NCBI RefSeq assembly: GCF_029784165.1
Contig: NC_073694.1
Coordinates: 168,916,118-168,980,117 of the forward strand
From: Wyeomyia smithii
Taxonomy: Eukaryota; Arthropoda; Insecta; Diptera; Culicidae
Direction: 5' to 3'
Length of the DNA: 64,000 nt
Positions 1 through 12,000 of this stretch are shown in pieces. Below the pieces are notes generated by a model that had not been told where the DNA came from, did not search any database, and saw only the letters and a list, made by a program, of their open reading frames with translations. Every line of letters begins with the position of its first letter. Positions within the stretch are counted from its first letter, which is position 1. Position numbers and translations under genes: made by a program.

Positions 1-32
1 CTGTCATTTTTTCCAACATTTAGTGCGAAATT

Positions 33-1057
33 TTGAAAATGCGTGGTCTTTCTCCCGAGCAAAGAAAGCGAATTGTGCACAAATGGGGCATCGAGAGTGG
101 TCTTTCTATAAGAAAATTAGCCGAAGAAGGTATAAGTGTCGGAGCAGTTCAAACCGCATTGCGGAAGTATTGTGAACAGTGCACATTTACTGATGCCCCA
201 AGAGGTGGTAGAAAACCCGGGCCTGTTGATCCCACAATGGACAAAAAGGTTAAGGAATACTACAAGCGGCATCCTTCAGTATCAGTACGAGATGTGGTGA
301 GAAAGCTTGGAACCTCGGCGAGTAACGTTATGCGTGCCAAGGGAAGAATAGGTCTGCAGACCCGTCGGAAGCAGAAGCAGCCAAAACGAAATCCAAAACA
401 AGCTAAATCTGTGAAACCGAGAGCTCGGAAGCTTTATGACAAACTTCTGACCAAAAAAATGGGGTGTGTTATCATGGATGACGAAACCTACATAAAACTG
501 GACTATAAGACTCTGCCAGGACCGCAATTTTATACATCACCGAAGGGAAAGGATGTCCCTGGACCAGTGAAAGCCATTTACACCGAAAAATTCGGGAAGA
601 AGGTAATGGTTTGGCAGGCCATTTGTGAATGTGGGAAAATATCTCGTCCATTCATACGAATGACACAATGAATGGTAAAATTTACGGGAAAAAGTATTTG
701 CAGAAAAGGTTGTTACCCATGGTTAAGCAGCATAAAAATTCTCCAATCTTTTGGCCCGATCTTGCTTCCTGCCATTACTCTAAGGATGCACTAGGGTGGT
801 ATAAAACAAATAATGTCACATGTATCCCAAAGGAGATGAATCCTCCAAACTGCCCTGAAATCCACCCTATTGAAACTTTTTGGGCTTTGACCAAGGCAAA
901 GCTGAGGAAATATGTCAAACAAGCGGACAATGTTGAAAAATTCAAAAAAGATTGGCTTAAAGTGGTAAAAATGGTCGGAGAACACACTGTGCAAAGGCTT
1001 ATGAGTAGAGAAAAGTTAGAGAACTCGCGTATCCTACGAAAAATAATCCCAACTTGA
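33..1057 (+). pseudogene. DD37E (ITmD37E-type) transposase, frameshifted
   Basis: A Tc1/mariner-superfamily transposase that would cut and paste its element at TA sites. The first frame runs 33-671 (212 residues). It has an N-terminal helix-turn-helix region (about residues 5-110) with a basic linker, and then the first catalytic motif MDDETY, with acidic residues at 149-150 (codons 477-482). It continues to VMVWQAICECGKISRPFI before hitting a stop. The rest lies in another frame from about 650 to 1057. There FWPDLASCHYS carries the second Asp (codon 758-760), and PPNCPEIHPIETFW carries the Glu (codon 872-874). Exactly 37 residues separate them, which is the spacing that defines the mosquito ITmD37E family. 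One frameshift at about 645-665 breaks the gene, so it cannot make active enzyme. All three catalytic residues survive, so decay is recent to moderate. The left inverted repeat lies outside the window, and I could not fix the right one. Confidence 0.9.
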
Positions 1058-1685
1058 ATTGAAACTGGAATGAAAATACTTATTATCTATATTTCAGAAG
1101 AAATTGACCCGAAAAATCCTGTATTTTTCATTTTATTCAAGAAAGAAGATGTATTTATAATTTTCGGAACAGTCTATAAATTCGTTTGTTCAGTGATTTA
1201 CGCATTTTGATTCTCAGCCTCCCCTTCATTTTTTCAGAAATATATATTTCATTACACTCGAAAGAACTTCATTTACACTTGGTGATGCTGTGCCTGTAGT
1301 GTTTTTTTTTGCAAAAAACATTTTACAATCACAACAAAGTTAAAGTTTAAAAAGATTCATTGTTTGTTCCATTTGCCTACAATTACATTCACTGTTTTAC
1401 GAAGACAGCTAATATAAGTATATTATTTTATTTGTAAAGTTAAAAATGAAAAATATCTAACAATGTTCGAATGTAAAAAAAAATGATTTTGAATAGTTCT
1501 TAGTGAATGGACAAAAAAATCATAAGCACTCGCCGGCTCTTTCCTTCTATAAATTATCATTTTTAGGAACTTACTTCAATATTCAATATTATGTCGGTCA
1601 CGATAATTTAGTGATTATCGAAGATAAAAATCAGTAAAAATAACTTATAACCATTGCAAAAATGTCCAATTCATATCATATTCAT
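1058..1685. other. AT-rich flank of the DD37E element
   Basis: AT-rich DNA with homopolymer runs. Its first part is presumably the 3' untranslated end of the DD37E transposon, but I found no convincing inverted repeat. I see no gene here. Confidence 0.5.
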
Positions 1686-1760
1686 CAGATAAACTTTCCC
1701 CGTGGCTCTGTGGTTAGCAATGTAATTTTGATTGCACACGAATAGAAGTCGTGCCCGCTA
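1686..1760 (+). mobile_element. Truncated tRNA-derived SINE fragment
   Basis: The start CCCCGTGGCTCTGTGGTTAG closely matches the head of the fuller SINE at 47644, including the box-A-like TGGTTAGC. Similarity fades after about 40 bases, and no B box or tail follows. It is read as a 5' remnant of the same family. Confidence 0.6.
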
Positions 1761-2142
1761 CAATGATAGACAACGAAAAACTAGCGGCGCTCTGCTCCAC
1801 ATATACTCTACGGTACTGTTGCCTTTACCAGCATGTTTTCTTTCCAGACATCAGTTTCTATTACGCTCTAACGGCAGGTTTAGAATTTCTTTCAGAAAAG
1901 GGGTTGTTTCAAACTTTTCGAAAAACCTTTACCTTCGAGGAAGTAAACATAAATTGACTTATTGGGACGGGGATACTCATTTTTTTTTTTTTTATATTGA
2001 TACAGAGAATATCACAGGGAATGGTTGGTGTCCATTCATGTCGTCTGTGCTTGGAATTCCCGCATCTGATTAGATCATTGTTCGCGTAAATTTGTCCTTG
2101 ACACTTTTTATCGATTTTTACCGTTTTGCAAGGAAAACATAA
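1761..2142. other. AT-rich spacer, no recognised content
   Basis: Contains a 14-base T run near 1980 and a moderately long open frame (1732-2073) with no recognisable protein. I see nothing supportable here. Confidence 0.4.
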
Positions 2143-2326
2143 TACGATGGTTGGTTGTAATTCTGCAGTCTTGAATAAGTAGAACGATCTGGTTATTTAC
2201 TGTCCGACGTTTCGTCACTGATCAGCGACATCTTCAGGGGATCAGTGACGAAACGTTGGACAGTAAATAAGAAGATCGTTCTACTCATTCAAGACTGCTC
2301 AGCCGAAATTACAACCAACCATCGTA
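2143..2326. mobile_element. Inverted-repeat unit with GAAACGTCGG signature (copy 1)
   Basis: The left arm (2143-2222) and right arm (2241-2326) are near-complementary over about 80 bases; the right arm has a few extra bases near 2301. The spacer is 2223-2240. Read on the minus strand, the spacer and left arm give CTGAAGA (2231-2237), a base, a five-pair stem around TGATCA, then GAAACGTCGG (ending about 2204). This resembles the conserved core of a hammerhead ribozyme, as found in terminal repeats of Penelope-like retroelements, but with an extra base before the stem. No target duplication was identified. The ribozyme reading is inference; the inverted repeat is directly visible. Confidence 0.7.
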
Positions 2327-2520
2327 AAATTCCCATCAATTGAACTCCCATACAACAATCATGAAAAAATAATGATAACCAGCGTATTACAAAATTGTTC
2401 AACATTGATAAAATGTATCCAACAACATATTGATTATTGTTATCCACCATGTGGTTATGCTGTTATTATCGTTTGAAATCTGACGCAACATTTGCCAGTT
2501 TCATTTCCAATTTTACGGAA

Positions 2521-3110
2521 TGCATACCAGTATGGAAAACAAAGACCTAGTACCACGTCAAAGCAAATGGAACCAAATTTAGCATGTGAAGGTTTTTGGG
2601 GATGATAAAGGTTTCTATGATGGTTTGACACCCTCTCTACTTTAGAAGAAAGAAGGGGGGCTAGAAAACAGCCTCAAGTGACAAAATACCACGCAATAAG
2701 GGTATTTCCATAATCGTGACGATGCACAGGCACCAAAAATCAACCAGATGTATCATTTTGAATTCTAAGATGGCGACATCCGGTGTCTGGACAATAGCCG
2801 AAAGTGTCCAAATACCACCTAACATGAGAGTTTCCGTGATCGGGATTATGCACAAAAGCCAAAAACCGACTTCAGCTCCCATTTTGAATTTCCGTTTTCT
2901 AGAAAACAGCCCAAAATGGAACTCCACATGCTTGTTTTAAAATCCAAGATAGTGACTTCCTTTTCTGGAAATCAGCTTCAAATGACCGAATGTCATCCAA
3001 TATGGGTATTTTTAGAATCGTGGTGATGTACAAGACATGGCAAGGATGTTCTCCTTCGATAAAACCAATCATTTTGAACGATCTTTCTCTTGATTTTAAA
3101 CGTGGGCCGT
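2521..3110 (-). repeat. Degenerate tandem A/B repeat block (copy 1)
   Basis: On the minus strand this reads as a short B-type segment (CCATTTGCTTTG, GGTTTCTATGATGG region at 2560-2660). It is joined to several degraded A units of about 120 bp with phrases such as ATCTTAGAATTCAAAATG and GTGCATCGTCACGATTATGG. It ends with TTGGTTTTATCG (minus) at about 3058-3070, the same phrase that precedes the A array at 33110. The open frames here (2661-2927 and its opposite-strand partners) are by-products of the repeat, not genes. Confidence 0.7.
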
Positions 3111-3819
3111 TCATTAATCGCTTGCAGTGCGTTTTGTTAAGTTACTGCACACCAACCACGGGTGCTGTATTTTCTTACTATGATTTTTACAGTTCTTATC
3201 AGTAGATAGCATCCCGTTTCTTGATTGTAAATTCACGATTACTGTTGTGCTCAGATGTAGAAAACTTATTTTTACTACTTCAATTGAAAATATACGGTTA
3301 TCCTTAAAAAGACAGTGGGATTTAATTCACACAAAGGACATGCCTGTATGACGGTACTTCTCACACAGACGGGAGATCTAAAATGTGCACTGTGAAGGTG
3401 ATCTACAATCACCAGTGTGCGGTCTTCCGGTTTCATCTGTGTCCGCTCACAAATGAAAGTAAAGAGTAAACTAAGATACTAAGTTCGACAAACTTCGACG
3501 AAATTGGAATCGTTCAGAAAGCGCTAGCGGTTCAGATATAGCTCCGGTTCAGGATCTAGCCAGCAGTGATCATCTTTTTAATAGATTAATATATAGTGCT
3601 TATGTTCTCTACCATTTATTCGTGTCATGATTAAAACTCTGAATAAGATTTGTTTCAATTCACTTAAAATTACAAAAGAAATGGAAAAGATGTATGAAAT
3701 AACACAGATAACAGTTCTAGTTCATTTGTTTTGTTTCAAACAAAATGACACATAATGCATCATATATATAATGCACAATCAAGTATTTATTCTAAGGGGT
3801 TAATCCCATGGTGACTAGG
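3111..3819. other. Spacer, nothing recognised
   Basis: Mixed AT-rich DNA with a short alternating AT run near 3760. No gene, RNA or repeat boundary is recognised. Confidence 0.4.
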
Positions 3820-6250
3820 ATAGCACACACGAAACAAGATCTTCCTGTTGGCTGCCTTCGTCAACATCGATTGGCTGTCAGGGAGTTCAATGCTCACTAT
3901 TGAACCCTCTGCTCATCATCCATCAGCAGATCAGCGACCCGTCAACAAGTGTGCCATAAGAATCAAAAACCATCTCAGACTTTTTCTGATTTCTGACAAT
4001 TTTTTTTTTTTACCTCCACTCTATAACGACTATGAACTCTATCACCATCATTGTCTTTCACTTGAAACAATATATCCCTGCCGGGTCGCAGTATGCGTTC
4101 TTCCGAGAGGCTAATGCAGCAGATGCGAATTACAATTTTCACCGCATCGCCCTGGCAAAACCGCTGAATGATGTAGTAGCGTCGTTTGCAGAGACCACAT
4201 TTTTGCACCCGCGAACCCGTTCTCGTCCTGGTTGGGTGCGACAAGCGAGTCGAGCAGCAACCGCCAAAATCGCGCTGAAATATTCATACAATATTCATGC
4301 CACACTCAGCTCTTGCAAGCAAAGACCGCGAATCGCTTTTTCGCGAAATAAAAATTTATTTCATTTGTGCGACTTACTCCGAACTGCACTGAGCTAGGAC
4401 GAGACGAGTGTTTGCTCTTCGAGCTTGCCACGGAGAACCGCAAAGTCATTGAAATTTCTTCCCCTGGCTGGCTTGCTGGCTGCTGCAGTCACTATCCTAC
4501 GTGATTAAGAGTTTTCCTTCCCAGCGTTGCGCTAATTGAGGATACCTGCAGGAAGTTCATTACGGAAATCTGCTGGATACTGAGCAGAAAATTCGTTACT
4601 TTCCGGCGTATACAAACACTCACATTGTTGGGAAGGTTTACTCAACTATGTTTGCCTGGTTTCGGAAATTTTCTTCAATCCATTATAATACGTCTGTTAC
4701 GGAAAGCAATAAAACACTGACAAGTTACGGAAGACAGGGCGAACCACCAAAATAAGAAGCATCCTAAGGCACCGTGCGCTTCTGGTGGCGAGGATTAAAA
4801 CCCTGTTTTCGACTGATGACGAGAAAAGTTTTGACAGTTCGCGAGCCGCAGAATCAGTGCCTGCGTCAGGGCGGGAGGCTGGCAGATGGAGAACGGTAGA
4901 AAGAACAGTTTATTAAAATGTGATAACAAACTACTTCACAACAACGAGGCGGGGGTTTTCGTACATTCCCGGCACTTGCCGGTGGTTTATGGTGCCGCCA
5001 TCGGCACAGACAGAGACGCGAGATGACTTATCCGTGAAACTTTTTGGCACGGCGAGATAAAATGTGTCTGGAAGCGGAATGAGGATAACAAAATTTTAAA
5101 TTTAAATCGAAACCAAAAATTCAACGAAGAATTGTTTTTTGAATTAAAGTTTTTTTTTGGTTACGAAACCCTTCGGTTGCAGAAAGTCTAAGAAAAACCT
5201 CAACCAGAACGAAGCGAACCGCGAGGTGCGAAAGTGTACTTGAGGGCGCAAGAAGTTACCATCCTATGGGGAGTGTTTAGTAGACTTTTTTTTTTCTTTT
5301 CATTTCTGCCATTCGCACAGGCTGGCGGGCGGCCCTGAGAAGCGAGTTCAACCATCCGCAGCCTTAAAGAAAAAGTTCACTCTAAACGGTGTGAGTTTAA
5401 ATATTTATGCGACTTTTAGCCCCTTAGCAGGGTGTCATCGGATGAACCACCTTCTAGAGCGGTGAAAATCGGTCTTTTTAGGTATACTCACTGTGGAATT
5501 TGGGAAGTCTGCTGATGGAGCCTTACCTAGAATGCAGAACAGAGAAGAATAATATTTGATTAGCGTCAATTGCAGTGAAAAACCGTTCTTGTTTGAATAA
5601 AAATGAAAACAATAGGTTAGGTTATGGACCAGGAATGAGTTTGGAAACCTTTTCAAGAAAAATAAGTTTTTGGGAGTCGAAAGACCAAGAAACCAAAATC
5701 ATGTTTACAACGTGGGAATGAGAGTAGAGAACCGCAACCGCACCGAGTACAGTGTCAATTGCTGCCATGAGCGTCCATCTCCCCCGGCCGTGAACCCAAT
5801 TTGAATTCATAGCGAAGCGCACTCTAATGCCGTCATTTGAATGCACATTTCATCCCCAGGGAACACTATCTCCGCTGACACGACGGAAGGAAAAGAATCC
5901 TACCAAATTAATCGAACATTAAATTGTATGTTGCGCATTCCGTCGCGTAAAGAATCCTCTGCAATCCCAATAGCAAGATGTCACCGAAGGGAGGATAGAA
6001 ATTGAGTTTTTGGCTGCTAAAGAGCACAGCTTACTTTTATGGGCCGCTGGAATTGATGTTATTGCCGCTTGAACGCAGTGGAATTCGGCTGACTGTGGAC
6101 CGCCGTCGTTTTGGCTGAACGCAATGGTCCAGAGATCAGCGTCAAATTGATACGGATTAGTGGACGTTTAGTGGAAAGACAATAGTGCGGGGTTTGATTT
6201 TTCGCTAGCTGGCAGTCAATGGATAACTGCTGGTTTAGTGACTGGATGAT
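3820..6250. other. Low-repeat, GC-balanced island 1
   Basis: Visibly richer in GC and CpG than its flanks, and lacking the repeat phrases that recur elsewhere. Several short open frames overlap on both strands (for example 4032-4397 and 3975-4244), but none resembles a known protein and none begins with a convincing coding context. Probably unique intronic or intergenic sequence, possibly regulatory. I see no specific element. Confidence 0.5.
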
Positions 6251-6659
6251 GTTTTGCTGTCTAATGATTTGGATTTATTTTGATTGAATATTTTTTATTT
6301 TTCATTCATTTTACATGATCGAAAAATTGCCTTCCAGGCAATAAATCAATCGATTTAAATTATTTCGTTTCTTCATTGAAACTACCCGTTTGAATCCAGT
6401 TTTAGGTCAGTTTAGGTAGTCGAAATGGCCGTTTTCAGTACAAGTCAGACAGAATGAAGGCTATTAACCTTGAGAGCTCGACGTAAATTTGTAATTTTTA
6501 TTACTACTCTTCGAGCTGTAAAAAAGGCTTCAACATTTTAAATGAGTTGTGATACGTTTTCTGAATCATTTGATTTGATAAGCATTTCAGCAGAACACAC
6601 TAAACTTTTGAATGAAATCAGATTAGTTTTTCGTATACCGCTGTTCAAACACATTATAA
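6251..6659. other. AT-rich spacer upstream of LINE remnant
   Basis: AT-rich DNA. The degraded 5' part of the following retrotransposon may extend into it, but I cannot read protein similarity before about 6670. Confidence 0.4.
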
Positions 6660-7665
6660 TCTGTGTGAACTGTGGTGAACCTAAGCGCCTGCTCGAAATT
6701 GTTTGAATCAATCCTAAGTAACCACCTGCTGTTTCACACAAAAGGCAGTATTTCTAATGATCAACATGGCTTCTATCCTAGTCGTTCTGTGACAACTAAC
6801 TTGCTTTGCTTCGTCTCGGATTGTGTCTCTCACATTGAAAATGAAAAAAAAGGCTGATGCTGTATAACGGATTTTGAAGCTGCATTCGACAAAATTTATT
6901 ATGGAATTCTACTCGGCAAACTCTCAAGAATGGATGTCTCCGAAAGCCTGGTTCAATGGCTGCAATCATATCTTTGTGGCAGGAGTCTGAGCGTTAAACT
7001 TGGATCTAACACATCCCGACGGTTTACAAACACATTCGGTGTTCCCCAAGGGAGTAACCTTGGGCCACTCCTCTTTGTTTTGTATTTCAATGATGTCGCA
7101 GCTCGTCTTAAAATTGGTTGTAAGCTGTTCTATGCTGATGATTTAGAGATTATTGGGGTCGTTGAAGAATTTTCCGACTGTCGAAAGCTGCAATAGGTAT
7201 TGAATATTTTCGAGGATTGGTGCCAAAAAAATTTATTGATCATCAGCATCAATAAATGTGCTGTTTTTTCTTTCTTTTTATCGTGGTAGCAGTCCTATAA
7301 AAGCAACCTATACAATTGAACGTACACTTCTAGCTCGTGTCAACAAAATAATGACCTTAGTGTACTGCTTTACGAAAAATTTACTTTCGGGCCACATCGA
7401 GCCAAGAATATTGACCATGCAAGTCGTCAACTGAGGTTTCTGATTAAAGCATCAAAAGATTTCACTGATGTGCATTGAGTGTGGGCGTCATATCAAACCA
7501 CCTGGATTGACAAACCACCGTATGAACACAGTTGAAATCTATTGAGATTTGCTACCCTTTAAAAAAAATAAGACGCAGGTCATCTGTTAGGTTTAGATGG
7601 TTTTAAAATTCATTCATAAAGATGGCATTTTATGGATGAATTAACAATAAATATAAAAAAAAAAA
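6660..7665 (+). pseudogene. Jockey-type non-LTR retrotransposon reverse transcriptase remnant
   Basis: Conserved reverse-transcriptase blocks run in one frame. CSKLFESIL and HGFYPSRSVTTNLLCF come first, then a stop at 6855-6857, then TDFEAAFDKIYYGILLGKL. The 6930-7196 segment holds SLVQWLQSYLCGR, GVPQGSNLGPLLFVLYFND and the catalytic box FYADD (YADD codons 7131-7142). After a TAG at 7194-7196 the same frame continues with VLNIFEDWCQKNLLIISINKC, followed by more stops. The enzyme would copy element RNA into DNA at the insertion site. The N-terminal endonuclease and ORF1 are missing and the 3' part is shortened. AATAAA at 7646-7651 and an A run at 7655-7665 mark the 3' end, as expected for a LINE copied from a polyadenylated transcript. 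Jockey clade is the best fit; exact family unknown. Confidence 0.85.
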
Positions 7666-8725
7666 CATCAAACTACTGCGTATCTATAGCGGACTTTGAT
7701 CACAGTAGCAATTTGATAAAAAGCATCCACAAATGTGTTCCAAATTTGTGTAATAAACATGGGAGAGACTGGTTTAAGTAATTGTAAATTTTATCAGTTA
7801 TCACATAAAAAAAAGGATCGGCCTTTTTTTCAAGTTATGCCATTCCACCAGTTTCGCAAGACACAAAGAAATTTTATTCAATGTGTAATACGAATGTATA
7901 AAACATGAAGTGGCCATTACTATTTTTGTCAACAAGAACAATAAAAACGTGAGAGAAACCACATTCATAACTGAAGAGTTTGATAAACTATAATTTATGT
8001 AGACCTACGTCAACCATGCGGTTGTGTCTTGAATATCACCCTCTACTTATTTCGAGATGAGAAAAGAGAGACTGAGAAAAAAACCTTTTGCTTCTATTCA
8101 AACGTAAGCTTGGACATCCGGAAAAAAATTCATAAAAAAATTAAAAACAAAATGAAGGACTTGTTATCAGTTTCGCATGGTGGCTTCCAATCATAAACGG
8201 TCAGATTAAAATTATTCACACAATGGACTCAGAATGACTTAATACGCTTTTGTATATCAGAATAGAACACCAAATATTCGCCAAAATTTTGTACAAATTG
8301 GTGGAAATTCTTTCTACTGATCAAATAAAGTCAAATAAAAACTAATCCTGAATGATAAGATTGTTAAAATGATTCTGAAAACTAGAATAGGGAAAAAAAT
8401 GATTACAAATTACGCTCAGAGCCAGCCAAAATAAATTCAAATTGAGTATAGAATGGCTGCTGAATGTTTCTTGATACTTTTAAAGATTTAAGAAAAACTA
8501 TCCGTGTTAAATTATAATATTCGTGGATGACGTTTCTTCCAACCAGAAATTACTGTAATATAAAAATCCCGGACAAAGTTACAAAAAACACTGGGAAAAA
8601 CATCCCAGTGACGCAAAAGGAAATAAAACAAGCATGAAGTCCTCAAAAAATCTACACGCAAATATTGGATCAGTATTGTGCGAGATAAACCAGATTATTT
8701 ATCAGAATCGTATTGTGTCTTGAAT
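7666..8725. other. AT-rich spacer
   Basis: About 1 kb of AT-rich sequence with many A runs. No recognisable gene, RNA or repeat boundary. Confidence 0.4.
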
Positions 8726-9089
8726 ATGACGAAACTTTTTTTTTTTTTATTCTCGCTTATTTTCCGTCGGTCTATTTCCGCCACTGTTGTGGCCAATTAC
8801 CGACGCCCAGGGAGGCGACTCCACACCCAGGTCTCTAACTCACGACCCGTCTATTAACGGACCGGCGCCAACGGCTTTACTTCCTCATGCGATGGAAGGC
8901 GTGATCCCAGAGATTTTTCGCCTCAGAAAATCTCCCGGTGTCGGCTAGGATTGAATCTAGACCAGTTGGGTTGGTTGTGAGTGAATCACGCCACCTCACA
9001 ACCATCTACACCTATGTCGGCGGTGGGATTCGAACCCAGGCGTCGAGCGTGGTTGGCGGAGACGTTACCAACCACACTAGGCCCCCGCT
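8726..9089 (-). mobile_element. tRNA-derived SINE, minus strand (copy 1)
   Basis: Read on the minus strand from about 9089, it starts GGGGGCCTAGTGTGGTTGG, with an A box (TGGTTGGTAACG) and a perfect polymerase III B box GGTTCGAATCC (9027-9037). A roughly 260-bp tRNA-unrelated body follows, ending in an A tail seen as the T run at about 8727-8740. A second copy lies on the plus strand at 61670. The layout is that of tRNA-derived SINEs such as Feilai of Aedes aegypti; whether it is Feilai itself I cannot confirm. It would be transcribed by polymerase III and mobilised by a partner LINE. Confidence 0.85.
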
Positions 9090-12000
9090 CAAATAACAGT
9101 CTTGTAAGGTGCCATAGCTAGTATCGATTATCCACCAAGAACCATCTCACGCAACAAAAAACAATCAAATGCAGCGCACAATTCCTGTCGGTCAGCCATA
9201 CCTCTCGACTGGAGTGCGACGCTCCAAAACCGAAACCATCGGGCGTACCTGCCAGTCACTTGGCCACGTTTCCACGACACGCAGGGATTGAACAGCGAAC
9301 ATCACGTCACCCACGTCCACCGTTCGCCACCTGCTCCCGAAGGATCATCATCCCACGGGCGAGAGAAATCAAAAATCAACATCACTTGCCGTCAGCGATG
9401 CATAGATAATGAACATCGTTTGTTTGCCGCTTCGCTGCGCCGCAGCGACGACGACGCCGGATTAGGGACCTGGTGATCGAATAATAATGCCAATAATGAT
9501 GTTGTCTCAGAGCGTATTTACATTTTAATTTTTTTCCCTCCTTCTGTACTGTTCCTACGAATCTGGACGGAGCCAGAGGCAGAGGAAGGGAGCGAACGAA
9601 TGTTGATTTTCTCGGGCCTTCGGCGCTAGTCACTGGCCGACTTTGGCGATTAGCTCCCAGAAGTGGAAAAAATTATACAAAAATATTTACTCTCTCCATT
9701 CATCCGTCATCTATCCGCGAAGTTAATCAATCGGGCGAATCAAACCGTAGGCTCTTGGTGAATCGCGACAGGTGGGTCGAAACGTCGGCTATCTCCCGTA
9801 GGCATCATTTCTAACTGGATCAGTTCGAGCGGGTGGTTCGATTGGAGCTGGCGGGCGGGAAAGTAATAATGATAATACCAGTGCAGATTGCTTTTTCCCT
9901 CCAACTCCTCCTGAGTTCTCTATCCTGCACTCGGGATACTCGATTTGTTTCAATAAAAGCGCTTATTTGCTTCGACCTAGCTGTCCCGATGTAATGGCTC
10001 TTACATCGAACGATTGGAAGCCCGGGGTTGGAGGAAATTTACTGCTTCCACATTAGTGCAAATATGTTTCATCTCGATAGGACAGGACAGACTGGGAAAG
10101 TCTATCTTCTTCAGTGCGGACGAACAAAAGGACCGCATCTCGTTGGCTAGATGGGAAGGCGGGGGTTGATTTAATTTAATACCTATCACCAGCACAGTGT
10201 GCAACAATCGCGCGAAAGCACAAGTGCCGGCAATCGTGGTGGTCCTTTCGGGGCAGGAATGCGTGATATATGGACCGTCGAAGGGCAAGCGATAAATTAT
10301 CGACACTATTAGCGACGGCTGCCACGCTGCGCATCCCAAAAGGAGAAGGACAAATGCTCGCCACCACGTCACTATCGGGGGATTAATAATTAAAAAGGGA
10401 CGAGTGCAGGGCGCCTGCTTTCTGAGAGGTATTCAAACTGTTTGTTTATCTCGCGCGCGCGATGATAAATCTGGCTTAGGCCTGGCTACTGGAGAACGCT
10501 GGAAGATACTCCGGCATCCAAGCGTAAACACACTCCTGGAACAGCAGAGCAACACAATGGAATTCAATTAAATTTCGTGGTCGGCTGGGGCAAATATTTG
10601 ACCTGCTACAAAGAGACCGGTGGTAGCAAGGTAAATAAACTTAACTTGATTGTTTCCGATAAAGGTTTTGTTTTCTATTATGTTGTAAGCGTCGTGAAAC
10701 CGAGACTACCCATTGGGTAAAGTACTGTGTGCTTACTATCAAGACTTCAAAGTACATGTGACTGGGCGCTTGATTTTCACTGTTGAATGGTTCACGTAAC
10801 GAGTTGTAATAGAAATTTATAGAGAAACAAACCTAGAAGGCACAAATTCGAAATTGAACAATGTAATCCAGCTTCGCAAATGCAGAAGCAGAACGTGACA
10901 TCGGTGACGGTGCACCGTTGATAGGCGACGAACAATGCAACGAACAAGTTACTGCAGAAGCCCCAGAAAATCATTCGGTTCCGTTTTGCCACCGCTTGCC
11001 TGACAGTCGTTAAGCGAATGTAAGCTGGTATCGAATATCATAAGCGGCGGAGATGCACTTGAAATTCGTGATTGCAATTTTGCGTGCCCTTTGTTGTCGA
11101 GCAGTCATAACCGAGAATCGATTCCTTGTATACATAGCATATAAGGTTTCTGCTTACTCTATAAAATAACAGTAATCTTCGATCTTTTGACTTCGTTATG
11201 AGACGATGTTTGCTCGGGGACATTAATTTTTGCTGTGTTCGAAACTGTCATACTACTTGTCGATCAGCATTCGGAAAGTAGCTTTTCGTAATAACTAATA
11301 AGCTGCTTTTGCGGCAGTATGTTCACAATTGTTATTAAAAGTTCTGGAACGCTTAAACCTCTTTGCAGTCCAAAAGGATAGAGCTGATTATGATTGGACG
11401 CCAAAATTGCGAAACCGGCACTGCAAATCCTTCTCAGCAGCGCTGTAAGCAGATAGTCACAACGTGGTGCTCAATTTTCTTCGTTCGAACAACGATTTTC
11501 CTAGGCACCAGCTGACGGTACACCCACGGAATTCTGCAATTAACCTAGCTAGCAACAATACGGGGAAAATACATCAACGATTCTGATACCGCGAAAAAAA
11601 TAAGACGAGTGATAAAACAGTTGCAGGAAGACCGACCGAAACGTCCACTAATGATGATATAATTTCTGAAACATTAACCTCAAAAAAGTGCTCCAGCCAA
11701 AGCAGCCCAGACGAAGTTAGTCTGTCTGGGCCATGTGTGAAAACCCGCACCGATGATGAAGGTGTCTGGCATCCCGGGCGGGGAGAATTTCGTTCATATT
11801 TTCATTATTAGTATGATCAATAAATCCTTTATCGCCCGGGAGTCGGACAAATGGGAAAACTAACTTTCGCTCGACTCCTGCAGGAGAGCTTTAGTCTGCT
11901 TGGCAGCCAGAAACCATAAATTTCGCCTAGACGCCCATTACCCGGGGCCAGAAGGAGAAGACACACCACTTGAAAGTGAGAAGTGGCTGGCTTAAACTGC

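Noticed and set aside
4739..4790. TAAGGCACCGTGCGC as a miR-124-like seed region
   Set aside because: Only the first eight or so bases agree with the known mature sequence, and no precursor hairpin is evident.
10001..10372. A minus-strand frame with a signal-peptide-like start (TWWRAFVLLLLGCAAW)
   Set aside because: It opens with GTG, has no upstream in-frame ATG or convincing splice acceptor, and the downstream residues resemble no secreted protein.
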